Notes: generated from the sequence alone by a model not told the origin. Positions 13,537 to 21,684 are shown, numbered from the stretch's first letter. The stretch is 23,061 bases of DNA from Deltaproteobacteria bacterium (GCA_019313505.1 JAFDBA010000009.1:1-23061); one strand, 5' to 3'. Made by a program: numbers and translations.

Positions 13537-16125
13537 TTATAACGGCGCAAACATGATCCTGTCTTCATTGACATCGGCCCTTAATTTTGTTCCTTCCGGG
13601 ATATTTCCCTGCAGAATCTCCATGGAAAGCGGATTTTCGATATATTTTTGAATGGCTCTCTTTAACGGACGAGCACCATATATCCGATCAAATCCTTTTT
13701 CAGAAAGAAAAATTCGTGCATCCTCTGAAAGGACAAGCGTCAGGTTCATTTGGGCCAGCCTTGATCCCAGCCTTTTAATCTGGATGTCGACGATTTCACT
13801 GATCTGTTCCTGTGTTAGATTATCAAAAATTATAATTTCATCGATCCGGTTTAAAAATTCAGGCTTAAATTTCGCTCGAAGGGCTTCGGTAATTCTGGAT
13901 TCCATTTCTTCGCGTCTTGATTCTCCGAGCTCCTGAATCCACCGGCTTCCCACGTTTGAAGTCATGATTATGATCGTATTTTTAAAATCGACCGTCCTTC
14001 CGTGGCCGTCTGTCATACGGCCGTCATCTAAAATTTGAAGCAGAACATTAAAAACCTCGGGATGTGCTTTTTCGATTTCGTCAAACAGCACCACGGAATA
14101 CGGCCTCCTCCGGACAGCCTCTGTAAGATATCCCCCTTCTTCATAACCCACGTATCCCGGAGGGGCTCCGATCAGTCTCGAAACCGCATGCTTTTCCATG
14201 TATTCCGACATGTCAACTCTGACCATGGCCTGCTCGCTGTCAAAAATAAATTCCGCCAGTGCCTTGGCTAATTCGGTTTTACCTACACCGGTGGGACCCA
14301 TAAAAATAAACGATCCGATGGGTCGGTTTGGATCTTGCAATCCTGAACGGGCCCGGCGAACCGCATTCGAGACCGCTGAAATAGCATCATTCTGTCCGAT
14401 GACCCTATCTCCGAGGCGATCCTCCATATGGACAAGTTTCTCTCTTTCGCCCTCAAGCATCCTGCTGACAGGGATACCGGTCCATCTGGATATTACCTCA
14501 GCAATGTCCTCATCATCAACCTCCTCTTTAAGCATTTTGCTTGTTTGTTGCAGTTGGGCAAGTTTTTGATTGGCCTGGTTCAAGTGGTTTGCAAGTTCCG
14601 CAGCCTTTCCGTACCTGATTTCAGCAACTTTTGCCAGATCACCCTTTCTTTCAGCCTGCTGCTCTTCGATACCAAGCTGTTCCTGCTGTTCTTTGATCTT
14701 TCTTATGGTCTGAATTAAATCCTTTTCGTTCTGCCAGTGGGCTTTCATTACAAGAATTTCATCGCTCATGGTACCGATTTCTAATTCAAGTTTAGACAGG
14801 CGTTCTTTTGATGCAGCATCAGTCTCTTTTTTTAATGCTTCCCATTCTATCTCAGCCTGGGTTATTTTTCGCTGGATCTCATCTATTTCCACCGGCATAC
14901 TATCGATTTCGATCCTGAGTTTTGAAGCAGATTCATCAATCAGGTCGATGGCCTTGTCCGGAAGAAATCGGTCGGAAATATAGCGATGAGAAAGTGTCGC
15001 AGCGGCAATGATGGCCGAATCCTTAATCCGAACACCGTGATGTACTTCGTATTTTTCCTTTAGACCACGGAGGATAGATATTGTATCTTCCACCGTGGGT
15101 TCGAGCACCATAACCGGTTGGAAGCGCCGTTCCAGAGCGGCGTCTTTTTCAATGTACTTTCGGTATTCGTTTAATGTGGTGGCTCCCACACACCGCAGTG
15201 TGCCCCTGGCAAGGGCAGGTTTTAGCATATTTGAAGCGTCCATGGCACCTTCGCTGGCTCCAGTTCCCACAAGGGTGTGCAGTTCATCGATAAAAAGAAT
15301 AACTTCCCCTTCTGCTTTCTCCACCTCTTTTAGAACTGCTTTCAGACGATCTTCAAATTCTCCCCTGTACTTGGCTCCTGCAATGAGCGCACCCATATCA
15401 AGGGAGGCAAGCCGTCTGTTTTTAAGGCTTTCAGATACATCTCCGGCGACAATACGTTGGGCCAAGCCCTCAACAATAGCGGTTTTTCCGACCCCCGGCT
15501 CTCCGATTAAAACAGGGTTGTTTTTTTTACGACGGGAGAGCACCTGAACAATTCGCCGGATTTCATCATCACGGCCGATAACGGGGTCAAGCTTGCCCAG
15601 ACGGGCAAGATCGGTCAAATTACGGCTAAACCTGTCAAGGGCCTGGTATTTTTCTTCCGGGTTCGGATCGGTGATACGCTGAGTACCACGAATATTCAGG
15701 AGAACCTTTAAAATTGTTTCCCTTGAAATTCCCTTTTCCCTTAAGATTTTGGTGGCTTCTCCTTTTTTTTCGTCAGATATTGAAAGAAAAATATGTTCGA
15801 TACTGACGTATTGATCTTTCATTTTGGCAGACTCTGTAAAAGCAGCATCAAGAACCGCTTTAGTTCGGGGAGATATGAAGGCATCTCCAACCGTAGATCC
15901 GCTTACTTTTGGAAATTTATCAATCGATGTGTCAAGTTCACGGGAAACATCATCAGAAGAAACACCCAGTTTATCCAGCATCGCCCTTGCGATTCCTTCC
16001 GGTTCATCGAGCATAGCAAGAAGTAGATGCTCCGGCTCGATCTGCTGATTATTGTGCTTTGAAGCCATGGATTGGGCATTTTGAATAAGTTCTTGTGATT
16101 TTATAGTAAATTTATCAAAACGCAT
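13537..16125 (-). CDS. clpB: ATP-dependent disaggregase ClpB
   Basis: 862 residues, full length for ClpB, which works with DnaK to dissolve protein aggregates. Order of parts: N-terminal Clp repeats (MRFDKFTIKSQELIQ to ~145); AAA+ domain 1 with Walker A GEPGVGKTA near 207 and Walker B VILFIDELHTLVG near 276; the regulatory coiled-coil M domain (about 410-530, rich in E, K and Q), which separates ClpB from ClpA and ClpC; AAA+ domain 2 with Walker A GPTGVGKTEL near 609 and Walker B VVLFDEIEKAHPEVF; and a C-terminal domain from KFKPEFLNRIDEI onward. GGAGGAAG lies just before the ATG. The gene is intact. No CIRCE element is visible upstream. Confidence 0.97.
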   Translation of the reverse strand: MRFDKFTIKSQELIQNAQSMASKHNNQQIEPEHLLLAMLDEPEGIARAMLDKLGVSSDDVSRELDTSIDKFPKVSGSTVGDAFISPRTKAVLDAAFTESAKMKDQYVSIEHIFLSISDEKKGEATKILREKGISRETILKVLLNIRGTQRITDPNPEEKYQALDRFSRNLTDLARLGKLDPVIGRDDEIRRIVQVLSRRKKNNPVLIGEPGVGKTAIVEGLAQRIVAGDVSESLKNRRLASLDMGALIAGAKYRGEFEDRLKAVLKEVEKAEGEVILFIDELHTLVGTGASEGAMDASNMLKPALARGTLRCVGATTLNEYRKYIEKDAALERRFQPVMVLEPTVEDTISILRGLKEKYEVHHGVRIKDSAIIAAATLSHRYISDRFLPDKAIDLIDESASKLRIEIDSMPVEIDEIQRKITQAEIEWEALKKETDAASKERLSKLELEIGTMSDEILVMKAHWQNEKDLIQTIRKIKEQQEQLGIEEQQAERKGDLAKVAEIRYGKAAELANHLNQANQKLAQLQQTSKMLKEEVDDEDIAEVISRWTGIPVSRMLEGEREKLVHMEDRLGDRVIGQNDAISAVSNAVRRARSGLQDPNRPIGSFIFMGPTGVGKTELAKALAEFIFDSEQAMVRVDMSEYMEKHAVSRLIGAPPGYVGYEEGGYLTEAVRRRPYSVVLFDEIEKAHPEVFNVLLQILDDGRMTDGHGRTVDFKNTIIIMTSNVGSRWIQELGESRREEMESRITEALRAKFKPEFLNRIDEIIIFDNLTQEQISEIVDIQIKRLGSRLAQMNLTLVLSEDARIFLSEKGFDRIYGARPLKRAIQKYIENPLSMEILQGNIPEGTKLRADVNEDRIMFAPL

Positions 16126-16161
16126 TGCTTCCTCCTGTGGTTGTTATTGCCAAATATTGAA

Positions 16162-16189
16162 AAAATAAACATTCACGGTTTAATGTCAA
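16162..16189 (-). promoter_or_regulatory. Candidate promoter for clpB
   Basis: On the minus strand TTGACA (16189-16184) is followed after 16 bases by TATTTT (16167-16162), four of six matches to TATAAT, about 40 bases before the clpB start. A sigma-32-type pair (CTTGAA/CCCCAT) was looked for and not found. Confidence 0.35.
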
Positions 16190-16280
16190 ACCTTTAGTAA
16201 CTATAAACTTTATCTTAATATTTAAGCGAGTTGAAAGTTTTGTGCTTTTTGTGGCAAAACCCTTTCAATTCAGCTACTAA

Positions 16281-16374
16281 GACACCAAGGCACTAAGAAA
16301 GAATAATAAATATATCCTTTGTGCCTGCCCGCCATCGGCTTCGCCTTAGGCGAGGCGGGCGGGTCTTGGTGCCT
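16281..16374. repeat. GC-rich hairpin element with 'caccaaggcac' flanks
   Basis: A nested hairpin: cccgcc (16328-16333) pairs with ggcggg (16358-16363), and inside it gcttcgcc (16338-16345) pairs with ggcgaggc (16349-16356) around a tta loop, allowing one G-U pair. The outer flanks, gacaccaaggcac (16281-16293) and gtcttggtgcc (16362-16372), are partial inverted repeats. Its GC content contrasts sharply with the AT-rich surroundings, as expected of an inserted miniature palindromic element. It lies between the divergent clpB and thiamin promoters. No transposase and no target duplication is evident. Confidence 0.6.
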
Positions 16375-16406
16375 GGCAAAATGTTTTTGGTTTTATAAAA
16401 GATCAC

Positions 16407-16435
16407 TTGACAACCTAAAAACTTAGATTTAGAAT
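16407..16435 (+). promoter_or_regulatory. Sigma-70 promoter of the thiamin operon
   Basis: TTGACA (16407-16412), a 17-base spacer and TAGAAT (16430-16435) give eleven of twelve consensus matches. The predicted transcription start, around 16442, falls just before the first base-paired segment of the TPP riboswitch, which supports the assignment. Confidence 0.8.
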
Positions 16436-16444
16436 AATTATATC

Positions 16445-16531
16445 TCGTTGGGGGTGTTGGTATCATCTGAGAGTCCGGGAAAGGACAACCCTTAACTACC
16501 TGATCAGGGTAATACCTGCGAAGGGAAACGG
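16445..16531 (+). promoter_or_regulatory. TPP riboswitch (THI element)
   Basis: The conserved THI-box words appear in order: gggggtgt (from 16450), ctgagag (16467-16473), acccttaactacctgatca (16488-16506), gggtaatacctgcgaaggga (16507-16526). The closing helix P1 can form between tcgtt (16445-16449) and aacgg (16527-16531). Thiamin pyrophosphate binding should stabilise P1. The element sits upstream of thiC, its commonest bacterial location, and is followed by an intrinsic terminator. The 9-base word gggaaacgg at the riboswitch 3' edge (16523-16531) recurs as the 3' arm of that terminator, so it can act as the anti-terminator strand. Confidence 0.95.
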
Positions 16532-16559
16532 GCCTGGGATTTGAGTTTGATTGTACATG

Positions 16560-16593
16560 CCGTTTTCCTGTTTGGGGAAACGGTATTTTTTTT
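16560..16593 (+). terminator. Riboswitch-controlled intrinsic terminator
   Basis: ccgttttcc (16560-16568) pairs with gggaaacgg (16575-16583), nine pairs with one G-U, around a six-base loop. It is followed by tattttttttt (16584-16593 and just beyond). It lies between the TPP riboswitch and thiC, so it should stop transcription when thiamin pyrophosphate is abundant. The remaining leader, 16594-16700, contains nothing else that I recognise apart from the thiC ribosome-binding site (ggag near 16690). Confidence 0.88.
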
Positions 16594-16700
16594 GAAATAC
16601 AATTTGTTTATTTATAGCAGGCAAAGTTTGTTGGATCGGCCACAAACCGCACTGCTGGATTCCATGAAATGGAAAAAAACCTAATTAACGGAGATATAAA

Positions 16701-17978
16701 ATGACGCAAATTGAAGCGGCCCGAAGCAATCAGATTACAGATGCCATGCACCAGGTTGCCCAAAAAGAAGGGCTTACCGCCGAACAGGTGCGTGAAAAAG
16801 TAGCCGCCGGCGTGGTGGTGATTCCTAAAAACCGCCACCGGGATTTCGAAGCGCGGGGTATAGGTCAGGGATTGAAAACCAAGGTGAATGCCAACATCGG
16901 CACTTCCCCGAGCCACCATGATTTAAAAGAAGAACTGGTCAAACTCGACACGGCTGTTGCGGCCGGTGCGGACGCGGTGATGGACCTTTCCACCGGTGGC
17001 AACCTCGACCTCATATTGGAGACCATATTGAAACGCTCCCCGGTCATGGTTGGCACCGTTCCGATCTATAAAGTCGTTAGCAAATTGATGGCAAAAAACA
17101 AAACTTTACCGCAGATGACCGCAGACGATCTTATGGAAGAAATCGAACTGCAAGCCGAGGCGGGAGTCGATTTCATAACCGTGCATTGCGGTATAACCCG
17201 ACAAAGCTTAAACACACTTAAAGGGTGCGATCGGATTATGGGCATGGTGTCTCGCGGCGGCAGTTTTATCGCCGAATGGATCACCGCAAATAAACAGGAA
17301 AACCCTCTGTTTTCCCAATACGATCGTCTGTTGGAAATCTGTCGGCAACACGATGTTGCCCTGTCTTTGGGGGATGGACTTCGACCAGGGGCAATCCATG
17401 ATGCCGAAGATCGTGCCCAAATTTCCGAGCTTTTGATTTTGGGTGAACTGGCGCGACGCGCCCGCAAGGCCGGTGTCCAGGTGATGATCGAAGGTCCCGG
17501 ACATGTTCCACTGGGACGCATAGCCGGGGATGTACAATTACAAAAGCGCCTTTGCGACAATGCTCCATATTACGTGCTTGGGCCTTTGCCCACCGACATT
17601 GCTCCGGGATACGATCATCTGGTTGGTGCCATCGGCGGAGCGGTGGCCGCTGCCAGTGGTGTGGATTTCTTATGTTATCTGACACCTGCGGAGCACTTGC
17701 ATCTGCCCACGGTTCAGGATGTTCATGACGGGGTTATGGCCACGCGAATTGCGGCCCATATTGGAGATTTGGAAAAGGGACTGCCGGGATCCAAGGACTG
17801 GGATCGGAAGATGTCCCTGGCGCGACGGGAATTCGATTGGGAAACCATGTATAACCAGGCCATCGACCCGGAATTGGCCCGCAAACGACGCATGCAGACC
17901 GAAGATCATGATCGAGATGTCTGTACCATGTGCGGTGATCTTTGTGCGATTAAAACCTTTGATCGTGTTATACTTTAA
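16701..17978 (+). CDS. thiC: Phosphomethylpyrimidine synthase
   Basis: 425 residues, the short form without the extra N-terminal domain of E. coli ThiC. It converts aminoimidazole ribotide to hydroxymethylpyrimidine phosphate by radical SAM chemistry. Visible family segments include KVNANIGTSP (about 54-63), GADAVMDLSTGGN, VHCGIT, MGMVSRGGSF, SLGDGLRPG, MIEGPGHVPL and VLGPLPTDIAPGYDH. The C-terminal cluster motif is C408-x2-C411-x3-C415; long-form ThiC usually shows CX2CX4C. The related enzyme BzaF, which makes hydroxybenzimidazole for cobamides, is similar in size. The TPP riboswitch, terminator and downstream thi genes argue strongly for ThiC. GGAG precedes the ATG. Confidence 0.93.
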   Translation: MTQIEAARSNQITDAMHQVAQKEGLTAEQVREKVAAGVVVIPKNRHRDFEARGIGQGLKTKVNANIGTSPSHHDLKEELVKLDTAVAAGADAVMDLSTGGNLDLILETILKRSPVMVGTVPIYKVVSKLMAKNKTLPQMTADDLMEEIELQAEAGVDFITVHCGITRQSLNTLKGCDRIMGMVSRGGSFIAEWITANKQENPLFSQYDRLLEICRQHDVALSLGDGLRPGAIHDAEDRAQISELLILGELARRARKAGVQVMIEGPGHVPLGRIAGDVQLQKRLCDNAPYYVLGPLPTDIAPGYDHLVGAIGGAVAAASGVDFLCYLTPAEHLHLPTVQDVHDGVMATRIAAHIGDLEKGLPGSKDWDRKMSLARREFDWETMYNQAIDPELARKRRMQTEDHDRDVCTMCGDLCAIKTFDRVIL

Positions 17979-18055
17979 CCAACGAGACCCTTGTTTGGTC
18001 TTGTAAACGAGTCGCCCCAAAGCCTCACCACCTGGTTGCTGCAGGAAAGGATCGG

Positions 18056-18820
18056 ATGAAAAATTTGACCGCAACCCAGAAGATTCGGTATTCGCGCAAT
18101 ATCCTGGTGCCGGAAATCGGCATGACCGGACAGCAAAAGCTTTTAAAGGGCCGGGTCCTGGTGGTGGGCGCCGGAGGATTGGGTAGTCCTGCTTTGCTTT
18201 ATCTGGTCTGTGCCGGTGTTGGGACTATCGGTATTGTGGATGGGGATCGAGTCGAATTGTCCAACCTTCAGCGCCAGATTTTGCATACTTCGGAGGATCT
18301 GGACGATTTGAAGACCCATTCGGCTCAAGATAAATTGCATCGCCTGAACCCGGATGTTTCCATTGAACTGTACAACAAACCGTTTACTGCAAAAAACGGC
18401 CGCAAGTTGGTAAGTGGGTATGACTTTGTGATCGAGGCCACGGATAATTTCAAAGCCAAGTTTCTGGTCAACGATATATGCATTCAATCCAAGGTCCCCT
18501 TTTGCCATGCTGGTATCTTGGGTATGTTCGGACAGGTAATGACCATAGTGCCCGGCCAAGGGGCCTGTTACCGCTGCGTGTTCGGCAACATCCCCGAACC
18601 GGATCAGGTATCCTCCACCGACCAAGTCGGAGTTCTGGGGGTGGTGGCCGGCACACTGGGAACCATACAGGCCGCCGAGGCCGTCAAATTCTTGATAGGC
18701 AGGGGAAAACTGCTGCTCGGGAGGCTGTTGACCTTCGACGCCCTGAATTTGATATTTCGGGAAATCGAACTGCCGTCGCCATGTTGTGAGGTATGCCGTG
18801 CAGCAAAACTCATCCAATAA
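18056..18820 (+). CDS. thiF: ThiF/MoeB-family adenylyltransferase
   Basis: 254 residues. It should adenylate the C-terminal glycine of ThiS so that sulfur can be attached. The nucleotide-binding loop VVGAGGLGSPAL lies at 36-47, followed by DGDRVELSNLQRQILH (62-77), the arginine and adenylate-site region of the family, and ATDNFKAKFLVND. Zinc ligands are C171-x2-C174 and C244-x2-C247. Thr188 occupies the position where E. coli ThiF has the Cys184 that forms the acyl-disulfide with ThiS. MoeB-type activation of MoaD is an alternative, but position in the thi operon favours ThiS. It starts 77 bases after thiC, with AGGAAAGG before the ATG. Confidence 0.9.
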   Translation: MKNLTATQKIRYSRNILVPEIGMTGQQKLLKGRVLVVGAGGLGSPALLYLVCAGVGTIGIVDGDRVELSNLQRQILHTSEDLDDLKTHSAQDKLHRLNPDVSIELYNKPFTAKNGRKLVSGYDFVIEATDNFKAKFLVNDICIQSKVPFCHAGILGMFGQVMTIVPGQGACYRCVFGNIPEPDQVSSTDQVGVLGVVAGTLGTIQAAEAVKFLIGRGKLLLGRLLTFDALNLIFREIELPSPCCEVCRAAKLIQ

Positions 18821-18835
18821 AGAAAGGAAGTGTTC

Positions 18836-19624
18836 ATGACCAAATTGCCCAAGCTGGTTATTGCAGATAGAACCTTTGGCTCCCGGCTGCTGGTCGGGAC
18901 CGGCAAGTTTGCCTCCACCCGGATCATGCAGCAGGCTATTGCGGCCTCGGGCGCCGAGATTGTCACCGTGGCCCTGCGCCGTGTGGATTTGAGCGATCCC
19001 CAGGACAACCTCATGGAAGCCATTGATAGAGATCGCTACCTGTTTTTGCCCAACACCAGCGGCGCCCGGGATGCGGAGGAAGCCATGCGTTTGGCACGAA
19101 TTGCCCGGGCAGCGGGATGCGAGCCGTGGATCAAGCTGGAAGTCACGCCCGATCCCCATTATTTATTGCCCGATCCGGTAGAAACCCTGAAGGCGGCTGA
19201 AATTCTGGTCAAAGAAGGGTTCAAGGTACTTCCTTATATTAATGCGGACCCGGTCCTGGCCAAGCGACTGGAAGAGGTGGGCACGGTTACGGTGATGCCC
19301 TTGGGAGCCCCTATCGGAACCAATCAAGGTTTGAAAACACGGGACGCGATTCAGATCATTATCCAACAGGTACAGGTGCCTGTGGTGGTGGATGCCGGAC
19401 TGGGAGCGCCTTCCCATGCGGCGGAAGCCATGGAGATGGGCGCTGATGCCGTTTTAATCAACACCGCCATTGCCACGGCCGACGATCCGGTGGGCATGGC
19501 AAAAGCCTTCCGGCTGGGTGTGGAAGCCGGGCATGGTGCGTACATAGCAGGTCTGGGGCGGCATTCTTGGGAGGCGGAAGCCAGCTCTCCTTTGACCGGA
19601 TTTTTAAGGAGCAATCGAACATGA
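18836..19624 (+). CDS. thiG: Thiazole synthase
   Basis: 262 residues, a TIM-barrel enzyme that joins deoxyxylulose phosphate, ThiS thiocarboxylate sulfur and dehydroglycine into the thiazole phosphate. Landmarks are LVGTGKFAS near 20-27, LPNTSGARDAEEA near 71-83, the Schiff-base lysine Lys100 in PWIKLEVTPD, LPYINADPVLAKRLEEVG, VMPLGAPIGTNQG and GLGAPSHAAEAMEMGADAVLINTAIA. The ATG at 18836 is preferred over a GTG at 18830 because AAGGAAG lies five bases before it. The stop overlaps the thiH start (ATGA). Unlike many operons, thiS is not adjacent; it follows thiH. Confidence 0.95.
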   Translation: MTKLPKLVIADRTFGSRLLVGTGKFASTRIMQQAIAASGAEIVTVALRRVDLSDPQDNLMEAIDRDRYLFLPNTSGARDAEEAMRLARIARAAGCEPWIKLEVTPDPHYLLPDPVETLKAAEILVKEGFKVLPYINADPVLAKRLEEVGTVTVMPLGAPIGTNQGLKTRDAIQIIIQQVQVPVVVDAGLGAPSHAAEAMEMGADAVLINTAIATADDPVGMAKAFRLGVEAGHGAYIAGLGRHSWEAEASSPLTGFLRSNRT

Positions 19625-20745
19625 GTTTCTGGCAAAAAATCATTCAATATCGATGGGATCGGATCGAAGCCGCTATTTCCCGCAAGACATCTGAAGACGT
19701 TCGGCAGGCTTTGCAGGCGCCTACTCGAAATTTAGACGATCTGCTGGCGCTGCTCTCTCCGGCCGGGGCCGACTTTCTGGAAGAAATGGCCCAGGCAGCC
19801 CATGGGCTGACGGTTCAGCGCTTCGGCCGGACCATCCAAATGTTCGCTCCTGTTTATGTGTCCAACGAATGCATCAATTCCTGTGTATATTGCGGGTTCA
19901 ACTGCCATAATCAGATATCCCGTGCCACCCTAAGCGTAGAGGAAGTGGAGAAGGAAGTGATGTTTTTGCACAGACAGGGATTTCGCCATGTGCTTTTGTT
20001 GACCGGCGAGTCGCCACAACACGCACCGGTGGACTACTTGATCCGAATCGCCCGCAAATTGCAACCGCTTTTAGCGTCCATATCCGTTGAAATCTATCCG
20101 ATGGCAATGAACGACTACCGCCGCTTGATCCAAAACGGCGTGGACGGATTGACCGTTTACCAGGAGACCTACCATTTAAAACGGTATGCAGAGCTTCATC
20201 CCGCCGGTCCCAAGCGTAACTACCGCTGGCGTCTGGAAACCCCGGATCGTGGTGGTCAGGCCGGATTCCGTCGCCTGAATATTGGCGTCCTATTAGGATT
20301 GTCCGATTGGCGTGTGGACGGTGCTTTCGTGGGGTTACACGCCGCCTATTTGGTGCGCCGCTACTGGCAAAGCCACGTATCGGTTTCCTTTCCACGTCTG
20401 CGTCCCGCGGCCGGAGGATTTCAACCCCAATTCTCAGTAAACGACGCCCAAATGGTACAGCTCATGTGCGCTTTGAGACTTTGGCTACCCGATGCAGGGC
20501 TGGTGCTATCCACTCGCGAACCAGCCAGCCTTCGCGAGAATCTGCTGCCCTTGGGGATTACCCAAATGAGCGCGGGTAGCAAAACTGCACCGGGCGGTTA
20601 TGGGAGCAAAGAAGACGTAGAGGGCCAGTTCGAGATCAGCGACATTCGCAGTCCGCAAGAAGTGGTCAGTATGATCGCCGCCCACGGTTACGAGCCGGTC
20701 TGGAAGGATTGGGATACGGGTTTTTTGAATGCTACACAGCCCTGA
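19621..20745 (+). CDS. thiH: 2-iminoacetate synthase (tyrosine lyase)
   Basis: 374 residues. This radical SAM enzyme splits tyrosine to give dehydroglycine for ThiG, the oxygen-sensitive alternative to glycine oxidase ThiO, which fits an anaerobe. The cluster motif is C84-x3-C88-x2-C91 in NECINSCVYCGFN. Also visible are LLLTGESPQHAP, VEIYPM, GLTVYQETYH, RLETPDRGGQAGFRRLNIGV (about 206-225) and the C-terminal MSAGSKTAPGGY. Start chosen at ATG 19621, which overlaps the thiG stop, with AAGGAGC upstream. The TGA (20743-20745) shares its last two bases with the arm of a palindromic repeat beginning at 20744, so the element may have entered right at the gene's end. Confidence 0.95.
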   Translation: MSFWQKIIQYRWDRIEAAISRKTSEDVRQALQAPTRNLDDLLALLSPAGADFLEEMAQAAHGLTVQRFGRTIQMFAPVYVSNECINSCVYCGFNCHNQISRATLSVEEVEKEVMFLHRQGFRHVLLLTGESPQHAPVDYLIRIARKLQPLLASISVEIYPMAMNDYRRLIQNGVDGLTVYQETYHLKRYAELHPAGPKRNYRWRLETPDRGGQAGFRRLNIGVLLGLSDWRVDGAFVGLHAAYLVRRYWQSHVSVSFPRLRPAAGGFQPQFSVNDAQMVQLMCALRLWLPDAGLVLSTREPASLRENLLPLGITQMSAGSKTAPGGYGSKEDVEGQFEISDIRSPQEVVSMIAAHGYEPVWKDWDTGFLNATQP

Positions 20746-20763
20746 CGGTCTCGCAAAAAGTCA
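20744..20763. repeat. Half copy of the palindromic element
   Basis: gacggtctcgcaaaaagtca differs at only two positions from the left arm of the 12240-12364 element. No matching right arm is visible before thiS, so the copy is partial or decayed. It overlaps the last two bases of the thiH stop codon and occupies the 88-base gap between thiH and thiS. Confidence 0.65.
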
Positions 20764-20833
20764 GATTTTGATGGCAAAGTAAAAAGCTCCAAATTCAATG
20801 CGCTAAAATTCCGATTTACACAAGGAGCAATTA

Positions 20834-21040
20834 ATGGCGATTCATATCACACTCAACGGTAAACCCCATGCGGTTGAACGCCGAATGGATATCTTATCCT
20901 TGCTGGAAACATTGAAGGTAGGTCCGGCCAGTGTTGTGGTGGAACGAAATCGAAATATTTTACACCGTGACATGTTTGGCAGCATTGTTTTGAAAGACGG
21001 TGATGAATTGGAACTCATTCGATTTGTAGGTGGAGGATGA
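20834..21040 (+). CDS. thiS: Sulfur carrier protein ThiS
   Basis: 68 residues with the ubiquitin-like fold of ThiS. The essential C-terminal di-glycine is present (FVGGG), where ThiF adenylates and sulfur is carried as thiocarboxylate. The N-terminal ITLNGKPHAVE and the KDGDELELIRFVGGG ending are typical. AAGGAG lies before the ATG. The stop overlaps the thiE start (ATGA). It is separated from its partners thiF and thiG by thiH and a repeat fragment, an unusual order. A MoaD-like identity is less likely given the operon. Confidence 0.93.
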   Translation: MAIHITLNGKPHAVERRMDILSLLETLKVGPASVVVERNRNILHRDMFGSIVLKDGDELELIRFVGGG

Positions 21041-21684
21041 ATCGTAAAGAACGTTTGGTAAAATTAAAGAGCATCGACATTTATCCGGTTACTTGCCAGG
21101 AGTTTTCAGAAGGCCGAACCAATCTGGAAGTGCTGGCGGCGGTCCTGGCAGGCGGTGCCAAAATTATTCAGCTCAGGGAAAAACATTGGGACAAGAAGGA
21201 TCTCTATGAACTGGCCATCGAATTTCGCAAACGCACCCGAAGGCAACACGCACTTCTGATTATCAACGATCATGTGGATGTGGCCCTGGCTGCAGGAGCC
21301 GACGGCATCCATTTAGGTCAGGAAGATCTGCCCATCGGGGCGGCACGAAAAATCGCCCCGGAGCTGATTATCGGTGCTTCCAGTCACAATCTATCGGAGG
21401 CTCTGAAGGCCGAGCAAGACGGCGCCGATTACGTGAATATCGGTCCCATTTTTCCCACGAAGACCAAAGCAAATACGGTCAGTTTCCTGGGACCTGAAGC
21501 CATCGGCGAAATCGGGCCGCAGCTAACGGTGCCCTTTACCACCATGGGTGGTATCAATCCGGACAATATCGACCGGGTTCTGGAAGCGGGCGCGCGTCGC
21601 GTAGCCATGATTACCGGCATAACGCGTGCTGCGGATATTATGGAAAGGGTGCGCCGGCTTCGTAAAACCATAATAGCCCGTTAA
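21037..21684 (+). CDS. thiE: Thiamin-phosphate synthase
   Basis: 215 residues, a TIM-barrel enzyme that couples hydroxymethylpyrimidine diphosphate to thiazole phosphate. Recognisable segments are IIQLREKHWDKKDLYE (about 45-60), LLIINDHVDVALAAGADGIHLGQEDLP (about 77-103), IIGASSHNLSEA, YVNIGPIFPTKTK (about 135-147) and FTTMGGINPDNIDRVLEAGARRVAMITGI, which carry the pyrimidine and diphosphate contacts. It completes the pathway together with a pyrimidine kinase ThiD, which is not in this window. Its stop codon overlaps the stop of the convergent PilZ gene at 21681-21684. Confidence 0.94.
   Translation: MNRKERLVKLKSIDIYPVTCQEFSEGRTNLEVLAAVLAGGAKIIQLREKHWDKKDLYELAIEFRKRTRRQHALLIINDHVDVALAAGADGIHLGQEDLPIGAARKIAPELIIGASSHNLSEALKAEQDGADYVNIGPIFPTKTKANTVSFLGPEAIGEIGPQLTVPFTTMGGINPDNIDRVLEAGARRVAMITGITRAADIMERVRRLRKTIIAR

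Noticed and set aside
17979..18055. Terminator between thiC and thiF
   Set aside because: agacc/ggtct can pair at about 17986-18000, but no T-run follows; at most a small intercistronic hairpin.
18143..19159. Long minus-strand open frame (338 codons) across thiF and thiG
   Set aside because: It lies antisense to two clear genes, has no ribosome-binding site or family resemblance, and is explained by the GC-rich codon pattern of the sense genes.
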